DNA of 64,000 nucleotides from Hormiphora californensis. Its lineage: Eukaryota; Ctenophora; Tentaculata; Cydippida; Pleurobrachiidae. The stretch covers positions 6,593,397 through 6,657,396 of the forward strand of contig CM035351.1 in assembly GCA_020137815.1 (NCBI GenBank), written 5' to 3'. The notes under the pieces were generated by a model. That model saw only the letters and a program-made list of their open reading frames with translations, made no database searches and was not told where the DNA came from. A program made the translations under genes and the position numbers. How positions within the stretch are numbered: the stretch's first letter is position 1; every line of letters begins with the position of its first letter. Positions 57,054-64,000 of the stretch are shown here, one piece after another.

Positions 57054-58077
57054 AAGTTTGAGCAGTGATATGCTGATAAGGGGAGGAGGTAGATGTCTGG
57101 GATGACACTACCCGGGTGGATGTGTTTTCCACCGGAATTATGAAATGAGTGAGAATATTACGAGATTATGGCCATGGCCCTGTTCGGGAGATTATAAATG
57201 AGCGAGATTATTACGAGATTGAATTGAAACGACTACAGTTTAGCTGTCTAGCAATCAGCTGCTGTGACACAGTGGTACTGTGTAATCGAACAGGGCACAA
57301 AGAGTTTATGGGGATGAATATGCTATGCATTTTTCTCTGGGAGGGGTTGCTCGGACCCACCCCTGTTTGGCACTCCTTCTTGGGAATTAGGTGGGTGTAT
57401 AGTTGTGTTGATCTCCATATAGTCTTGATAAACCTCCCCTTTTTCTTCTTTTTCAGCCCTTCTTTCGGCCATTCTGTTATTTAGTGTATGGATAGAGTGA
57501 TCCAGTTTACCTGGTTGGCAATGCTAACCTGTGTTCCTTTGGTAACTGTGAGTGTGAGAAAGGCGGGTCAGTTTGACTCAAGCCTTGAATTATTAATTAC
57601 CGCAGGCCTGGTAATTAAAGAGGAACTTCCCGGGGAAGATCTTGGTGATATCGCTCTTTCGGCGACATCATTCAATTAGTTGGTGTTTTAAAACTTGGAC
57701 AAATACAAGTTAATTGCTCGTCCCTGAGAGGCCGAGTGTGCTCCAGACATCCCATGGCTAAACAGCCATGTGCTGGAAATGAATTCTTTGTGCTGGATTC
57801 CAAAAATGAAAGTTCTTTCATCTTCAGTGAGAGCTGTTCTCAAATGAGAGACTCTTGTTCGAGACTCTTGTTCTGATGAGTGTTTATGAATACTCGAACG
57901 TCTGCTAATCCTCTTTTGAAACTTTCTTGGAGAGAGAGGTGGTTGCGGGGTCACTATTATGTGCCCCCTGGTCATATATCTCAGTCCCACATGAGTGGAA
58001 CTACCGAATTGGCTTGTGAATGATTTGGCCGAGAAATAGAGACTTGGGCAGGCTCTACTCCTTCTTGGAAACTTCCT
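57054..58077. other. Non-coding interior of the LTR element
   Basis: No polymerase motifs in any frame. A partial second copy of the purine tract and LTR start lies at about 57928-57972 (GGAGAGAGAGGTGG then TGCGGGGTCACT). The rest is unassigned. Confidence 0.6.
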
Positions 58078-58093
58078 TGGAGAGAGAGGTGGA
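58078..58093 (+). promoter_or_regulatory. Polypurine tract
   Basis: GGAGAGAGAGGTGGA lies directly before the TG of the 3' LTR, the expected place for plus-strand priming. Confidence 0.8.
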
Positions 58094-58934
58094 TGCGGGG
58101 TCACTTATATGTGCCCCCTGATTAATTATGGGCATAAATATGTTTTCGGGAATATATATATCATGATTTACATTCATGGCCACACACTTCATCCATTAGT
58201 CGTAATGGATATTAATTGGTTCCATGCACTGGTGCACGGATATAGGACTTCATCATCATATGTGGGGATATGTCCCACAGTAGTATTGTTGTATGATGTG
58301 ACTAGGTAATCGTGTTTTAAGTACCGGCCCTAGCTTTCTAGAGGAGTTCATATCTTTCAAGAGGAGTTCCTGAATTACCAGAATTATGGGGATGCTCGTG
58401 CTGAAGATCCTGAGATGGTTGTCTGTACAAATTGACTCTACAACCTTAGAGGATAGTTGGAGAGATTTGCCAGTTCCCTGTTCCTGCGTCAGAGATCACT
58501 GCCGTATGATTAAAACCAAATTACAAGAAGAGGTTGGTGGCTGGCGGTGTATCATGTCAGGGGACTTAGTGGTACCAATTATCTGAGTACTAATACTGGA
58601 CTGCACGAGGAGAATCGCCCTCACTTCTTTGGAGCTTGCTTTGTGAACTCACTTCTTTCGGATCTCACTTTGTGGATTCACTTCTCCTATTTGGACTTTT
58701 AGATCTCTAGTGAGCTGTTTTGTGTACGGCTTCGGTACTTATTTATTTACCCCACATTATATTTCTTGTCGTATTAGTTAATTAAAATATACTAAAAACC
58801 ACACTTGCATATTTCATTATTCGCTCACAGTCACCTCAATATACCCGTGTGAGCAGTACAACGCAATGTCCGATCTAGCCAACCCGGTGCTCAGTCCAAC
58901 GGTGAAAGGGGGATCCCAGCAGGGGGGTCTTACA
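58094..58934 (+). repeat. 3' LTR
   Basis: Near-identical to 54377-55218. It repeats the gag ATG, from which a chimeric frame runs into the flanking repeat array. Confidence 0.9.
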
Positions 58935-59300
58935 ACAGAACAGAACAGAACAGAGAACAGAGAACAGAGAACAGAGAACAGAGAACAGAGAACAGAGAAC
59001 AGAGAACAGAGAACAGAGAACAGAGAACAGAGAACAGAGAACAGAGAACAGAGAACAGAGAACAGAGAACAGAGAACAGAGAACAGAGAACAGAGAACAG
59101 AGAACAGAGAACAAAGAACAGAGAACAGAGAACAGAGAACAGAGAACAGAGAACAGAGAACAGGACAAAAAAGCCGGAGACACAACAGAAAACAGAACAG
59201 AACAGGACATGGCGCGCTTTGTTGAGTAGTTGAATTATACGTAACGCGCGAGATAGGTTTTGTAATGCGGCATTCTGGTGCCGCGGCGCGCGATTTATCA
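58935..59300 (-). repeat. (ACAGA)/(AGAGAAC)n array and GC-rich element end
   Basis: The array resumes after the 3' LTR with a 7-bp derived unit AGAGAAC (58950-59165). It is followed by 59166-59300, whose reverse complement (TCGCGCGCCGCGGCACCA and on) matches the left end of the TGTTC element at 49065-49120. So the LTR element inserted into a minus-orientation copy of that family. Confidence 0.8.
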
Positions 59301-59714
59301 TGTTTCTGATCTTAAAAACAAACTTTCAAACATTTGTTTTTTTAAGTTTTGATTTCTAATTTTTTCAGTTTTGCGTTATCATCCCACAGTACCGAGGTGT
59401 TTGTAGCATATGGCGATTAAATTAATTAAGCCCTAACCAAAAAAGCCCTGGAAACTTAGGGGGTGAAGTAATAATTGCGTGAAATTTTACATAACCGGAG
59501 TGGAGGGCCTTTTTAGTTAGGGTTTTACTTTAGGTTTTCTGTTTTCCACTTTGGAAGTTAGAACCAAAAATATGGCTCGCTTTGGAGCTTAAGCCAAATA
59601 AAGTTTTATACCTTTTATTTTTACAGGCTCAATTCTCAAATGACCCCTCTTTTTTAGGATAAAACAAAATGTGACTCAGAGGATGACTGTCGAGAGGGTT
59701 GACGGGGGCCTAGG
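59301..59714. other. Intergenic, 5' flank of the C2 gene
   Basis: No feature recognised. Confidence 0.4.
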
Positions 59715-62285
59715 ATGTCTTTGAGCCTGTCCGACGACCTCACTATAATACTATGTGTTCTTGGTGTAATTTTCTTCATTCTATTCTTATTAATGATTTT
59801 CCTTTGCTTTGAATGCCTCCGACAGAGAGACAATACTCAGTCAGATGATCCTGCGGCAGCCAAATTTTCCTTATCTTCCTTTATTTCTCAACAAATAAAC
59901 CGTGATCCGGAGAGAGGTCATGGCGATCAAAAGAAAAAAGAGGAGCAACAGCTGCCTTCCGAAACTTTCGTGCTCAAGGACACTCTCAAAACATCATATG
60001 TGTCACCCCAAAGCAGAGCTGTTCAGACAGTGACCCCAGATTCTGATACTGAATCTCACTTCTCCTACACATCGGAATCCTTCCATCGTCCCCCAGTTAC
60101 CCGGTTCTGTGCCCCGGATGCTTCCTCCTGTGGAACTATTGTCGTTTCCATCAAATTTTATCACTTTGCCAAGAGGCTGGCTGTGAGAGTAGGCGAGGTT
60201 GAGTTATCTTTGACGGAGGGGGTGGTAGTAAATCCTTATGTAAAACTTCATCTCCTGCCTGAGTACCGGAGGGGAAACAGGCAGACAACGCGTGTGAAAC
60301 GGAATACAACCCAATACGTGTGTGATGAAGATTTTCTGTTCGGGGTAGGATCACGTGAGGTAGGGGCACGGAACCTCAGCCTCCAAGTGTACGATTACAA
60401 ATCCAACACTCGACACTTGTGTATTGGGAGAGTTAGCGTGCCATTGGAGGAGTATAGTTTTAAAGACGAGGATAAACCTCTCTCGTTAAAACAACACATC
60501 ATTCCAGCCCGGGAAACCCAGGTATAGCTAGTTGACATCTGTTTACATTTCTATATTCAACATTTTCACCGCGAGCTTCAGTTATGTCTTGAGTCTATCT
60601 TTGACGTCATTTATTCGCACATGTAATAAGTTTATCAAAGTCTTTAGTCGCCCTCGGCGTCGCATAATTACATTACGCCATCTGAAGATGGTATGAAAAG
60701 ACTAAGTACAAGCTATGTTATAATTATATCTCCTTTATTTCAGGATTGTTTTGGGAGTCTGCAAGTCGCTCTAACCGTTACAACAGAATCGATACGACTC
60801 GCTATTCTGAGGGCGGAGGGTCTAGTTCCAGTTGATATGCATGGTTCAATAGGTGAGATATAATCTACATGTTTTATAAAAGTTTTCATCTCCAACCACT
60901 TTTCACTTCCAACCTCATCAAGATTTTACACCTCATCGCGATTTCGACCGATTTCGATTTCATGTGAAAAGTTCATGAAATCGAAGTGCGAAAAAGGCAA
61001 AGCAAAAAGAATATGCGTAGAAATTAGATCTACCATTCACATGTTACCACTCTTTCGACCAATATGATGTTAATGAAATAGAAGTTCGAAGAACTGCGCT
61101 TCATTGTCCTATTTCACCTGTTACCCCTCTTTTCATGACGAGTTCTAGAAGTCGGTTACTGGATTCTAAGATTCTCGCACTTTCATGCAAACTTCCCAAC
61201 ATTAGATTCACACTTCAAGGGTTCACACTTCACTATTATTTCCACCATTACCAGAATGAACTGAACGTGATTTACATAAACAGTGACGATATAATTGATT
61301 TAGATCATGGTCTATTCCCCCATAGCCCTATTAATTATATTTAGTTTAGTTCGGCCACGTTCAGCGCTCTATATTGAGACGCCCAGTGGTAAAGAGTTTT
61401 TGCCTCTATTTGCATCACAACCTCCCTTACTTAACTCTGTGCTTGGATCTTCCTCCTGTCTTTATTCTTGGCCTTTATATAACTCTCTCTCCCTCTCTCT
61501 CTCTTTCTCTCTCCACGCGGCCATGATCTCTCTCCCTCCTTCTCTCTCTCTGTACACTGGTCACGTGATTGTCACGTGGTAGATCTATTAGACAGGCTCC
61601 GCCCTAGACAATTACACGCGGCATACAGGCACACACACACACATGGGCGTGTAGCTATAAAGAGAGGGAGAGAGAACATGTGCACGACCATCAAATGCGA
61701 CCACTGTTATATTAAACTGCCAAACGAGATAGTATACAGAATTATTATAGTGGATACACTATTTAATTACTACACATGGTCGTGTATACAGATTATAGGA
61801 TTTAGTGTTGCAAAGTAGTTAGTTTTAAATAAACTACCACAAATCATCAACTCCGATCCAGATCAGTACCTCTGAACCATCCCTCTTTTCAGAACCGTAT
61901 TGCCGAGTGTTGGTGTATAACGGTAGTGAGTTGGTACACAAAAAGAAGACATGTATAGCGGTGGAACGGACCTTTGTGTGGCAGGTAAGGATCGATCAGT
62001 AGACACAATAGTGTTCTGTAATTACAGATTTGGTGTGTTAGATCTCATCCTTGATGTGGAGAGTATCCGCCACATTCCCATTTATATGCGGTGTGGCTTT
62101 GTCATAACATGCATACATGAATGCCCGGTTTGGAGAGGGCTGTCTTCGTGAGGCAAGTGTTATAGCTAGTAGCCGAATGAAGTTGTGAGGAATAAAACAA
62201 ATAACATCTTTTCACCTTTCAGGAGTGTTTCACCCTTGACTTACCGGAGAAAACGCTACTATGCGACGTTTCAGTGACAATAGAG
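59715..62285 (+). CDS. Membrane-anchored tandem C2 domain protein (synaptotagmin-like), 3' end outside or unseen
   Basis: Exons 59715-60521, 60744-60852, 61893-61984 and 62223-62285 share consistent phases. A short N-terminus precedes one membrane segment (IILCVLGVIFFILFLLMIFL) and a Cys-rich juxtamembrane stretch, as in synaptotagmins. After a linker, C2A begins near residue 145 (IVVSIKFYHFAKRLAVRV, NPYVKLHLLPEYRRG, ARNLSLQVYDY). C2B starts in exon 2 (GSLQVALTVT, LAILRAEGLVPVDMHG) and continues (PYCRVLVYNGSELVHKKKT, WQECFTLDLPEKTLLCDVSV). The usual calcium-binding aspartates look poorly conserved in C2A, so it may not be a calcium sensor. The last C2B exons are not visible before the window end. 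It likely acts in membrane trafficking. Confidence 0.78.
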
Positions 62286-62506
62286 GTAATAAACACCCCC
62301 CCCCCCCCCCACGTACTAACATTTCTCAGGAACACTGAGTATAATTATAGGAGAGGAGAGAGATAGAGAGATAGAGATAGGGAGAGATAGAGAGATAGAG
62401 AGAGAGTACTAGGCAGTCGGATTGCACCTGACTCCACTTACACTCTAGGCCTAGCTCATTGCTGTACCAATTCCATTCCCTCCTTCCTCTCTCGCACACA
62501 AATAAT

Positions 62507-62532
62507 CTCTCTCTCCCTCTCTCTCCCTCTCT

Positions 62533-62597
<65 letters not shown>
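62507..62597 (+). repeat. (CT)n microsatellite
   Basis: About 90 bp of CT repeats downstream of the C2 exons. Confidence 0.95.
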
Positions 62598-62603
<6 letters not shown>

Positions 62604-62750
62604 TGGGCCCACTCTTGTTCTTCAAGAAATATGAATATGTAGACCTACTGTTATGCGCTATATATCGTGTTTCTGAACAACTGTTGATCTGCATCACCTG
62701 ACATGAATCTGAATAGGCCACACCTATACCACTGCTCAGTGCTCTATAAT

Positions 62751-62751
62751 A

Positions 62752-62823
<72 letters not shown>

Positions 62824-62884
62824 CACTCCCTCTCTATCACTCTCTCTCTCTCTCACACACACACACCCTCTCTCTCTCTCTCAC
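62751..62884 (+). repeat. (CA)n microsatellite followed by CT/CA mixed repeats
   Basis: ACACAC run at 62751-62820, then short CT and CA tracts. Confidence 0.95.
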
Positions 62885-62907
62885 ACAATCCCTCTCTCGG
62901 GGGGGTT

Positions 62908-63018
62908 CCCATGGTATACTTTGGTATACTTTGGCACTTTCCACAACTTTTTCAGCAATTTTCCATATACCAAAGTATACCAAAGTATACCAAGGTGTAC
63001 CAAAGTATACCATAAAAA
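62908..63018. repeat. Hairpin of TGGTATACTT repeats
   Basis: TGGTATACTTTGGTATACTTTGG (left) is complemented by a run of CCAAAGTATA units (right), with an AT-rich loop of about 45 bp. It may be a short MITE. Confidence 0.7.
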
Positions 63019-63139
63019 TCTTGAAAATGGTAAAATTTAAGCGATAAGATAATATAATTGACTAAATTTGTAAAACTACATCCTTATTTCGTTAAAAATT
63101 GGTAATATAACGCTTATTAAACCGATTTTTACGTTCATG

Positions 63140-63215
63140 TTACATCATCCGGCTAGTGCTCAAGGCTGGCCACTCAGTGGCCAGGGTTCGATTCCCGGTG
63201 AAGGCAATTTTTGAA
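63140..63215 (+). repeat. tRNA-like (SINE head-like) sequence
   Basis: Contains GGGTTCGATTCCC, matching a pol III B box / T-arm, about 45 bp after GGCTAGTGCTCAAGG, a weak A-box match. The acceptor stem does not pair, so it is not a functional tRNA gene. It may be a tRNA-derived SINE remnant. Confidence 0.4.
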
Positions 63216-64000
63216 AAAATTTTGGAGACTTTACCAAATAGTATTTGAACATTTTCTTGACTTTTTAAAAAGTTTTTTATCATACTCAAATGGGTCCCAA
63301 TTTGTCAAACTCCAGTTTTCTGACTCACCATTTTATAGGCAAAATATTTTTCATGAATTTAGCCTATTTAGCACCAATGTCCAATTTTATGAGTTAAGAA
63401 AGTTTAAACAAGATGTTTTAAAGCCTTAACTGTTGTAAATTAACACTTTAAGGGTACACCTGGCGTTTTTCATCATCGAGTGCCCAACCAAATGACTTCA
63501 CCAGGGTTTAGGCCATACAAAATGGACCTCAAATATGCAATTTTAGCCCTAAAGTCGAATTCATATTTTTGCTACAGCCTATTTTCAAAGTGGCGTTTTT
63601 TCAATTTTTGTTGAAATTTTTAACCTCAGGACCACTTTTTTTGAGATAGAAACATTAAATTCTTGGAATTTGAAGAGAATATAAAGGTGAATAAGCCCAA
63701 AGAAGGATTTTTGAAATGGAGCTTATTTCTGGCCATGAGAACGGTTTACTTTTTTGCTTCTTTGACACGCTAGCTGAGAATGTTCCCATGCTTCATTAGA
63801 GATGAAAATCCGGAAATAGTTGCTCAAAACGATTATCTATGTGGCCCAACAATTTTGGAACTTTCCCGCCAAAGATGTGGTGTACAGAGCTTTTTTTGTG
63901 AAACCTGTCTTTTTGAAAAAGAGGGAAATTCCCTGTATCTCAAAAACGGATGATCGTAGAGACCTGGGACCAAGCTTAATCGATTCAGAAGGTCCGATTT
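63216..64000. other. Unassigned, right end
   Basis: AT-rich, with no recognisable gene. Further exons of the C2 gene may lie beyond the window. Confidence 0.35.

Larger units (their letters stand above)
54377..58934 (+). mobile_element. Non-autonomous LTR retrotransposon (gag and protease only)
   Basis: 4,558 bp bounded by two LTRs of about 842 bp (54377-55218, 58094-58934) that begin TG and end CA and differ at about five positions plus one indel, so the insertion is recent. A primer-binding-like site follows the 5' LTR and a purine tract precedes the 3' LTR. The interior encodes Gag and a retropepsin but no reverse transcriptase, RNase H or integrase. ACAG flanks both sides, consistent with a 4-bp target duplication, though the site is itself a repeat. 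It must use enzymes from a related complete element, probably Ty3/gypsy-like (inference). Confidence 0.88.

Noticed and set aside
58817-59301. Repetitive frames (FSVLCSL / ENREQRT) around 59 kb
   Set aside because: They are artefacts of the AGAGAAC array; all frames on both strands are open.

Overview
This is a window of animal nuclear genomic DNA. The genes have GT-AG introns, mostly of about 100-700 bp, and encode metazoan signalling and trafficking families: a NEDD4-type HECT ligase, a PH-SH2 adaptor, USP8, an LRR/LDL-A receptor and a tandem C2 protein. These sit among LINE and LTR retrotransposons, many fold-back (MITE-like) repeats and long microsatellites. The lineage cannot be fixed from the sequence. 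A marine invertebrate with a repeat-rich genome, such as a sponge or similar early-branching animal, is a guess. No bacterial, CRISPR or operon features are present.

Layout: 1-4.4 kb is an imperfect tandem duplication carrying the 3' end of a NEDD4-family HECT gene (+) next to the 3' end of the TRAP-beta (SSR2) gene (-). HECT copy 1 runs off the left edge. HECT copy 2 is 5'-truncated. SSR2 is complete at 4.0-5.8 kb and truncated at 1.5-1.9 kb. From 6.7 to 8.7 kb there are nested inverted-repeat elements. From 9.5 to 14.6 kb lies a nearly intact L2/CR1-like LINE (PHD-finger ORF1; endonuclease-RT ORF2 with one frame disruption; minisatellite in the 3' region; 8-bp repeat tail). From 14.6 to 19.6 kb there is a second damaged LINE, a 2.3-kb stretch of probably corrupt sequence, a 1-kb palindrome and another fold-back element.

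From 20.6 to 29.8 kb (+) is a 13-exon PH-SH2 adaptor (STAP/3BP2-like) with a tyrosine-rich tail, probably continuing into proline-rich exons to 31.5 kb. An SLC35G-like transporter sequence with two frame breaks lies in its intron 5. A 1.56-kb palindrome follows. On the minus strand are TMED2 (34.2-35.3 kb), USP8 (35.6-40.0 kb) and a receptor with LRRs, six LDL-A modules, one membrane segment and a PPxY tail (40.9-48.3 kb). On the plus strand are a NUDT9-like protein with a degenerate Nudix box (51.7-53.7 kb), a young LTR retrotransposon with gag and protease only (54.4-58.9 kb), and a membrane-anchored tandem C2 (synaptotagmin-like) gene running off the right edge (59.7 kb on).

Several host genes share a theme of secretory and endocytic trafficking: TRAP-beta at the ER translocon, TMED2 in ER-Golgi vesicles, and the HECT ligase and USP8 as opposing ubiquitin enzymes. 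The receptor tail carries a NEDD4-type PPxY docking motif. Linkage alone does not show that they act together.

The most notable observation is a canonical -1 ribosomal frameshift signal (slippery heptamer directly before the gag stop, 7-nt spacer, 6-bp stem) joining gag to protease in an LTR element that has no polymerase. A caution for users: several conserved genes each carry one apparent extra base, which fits insertion-type assembly errors.
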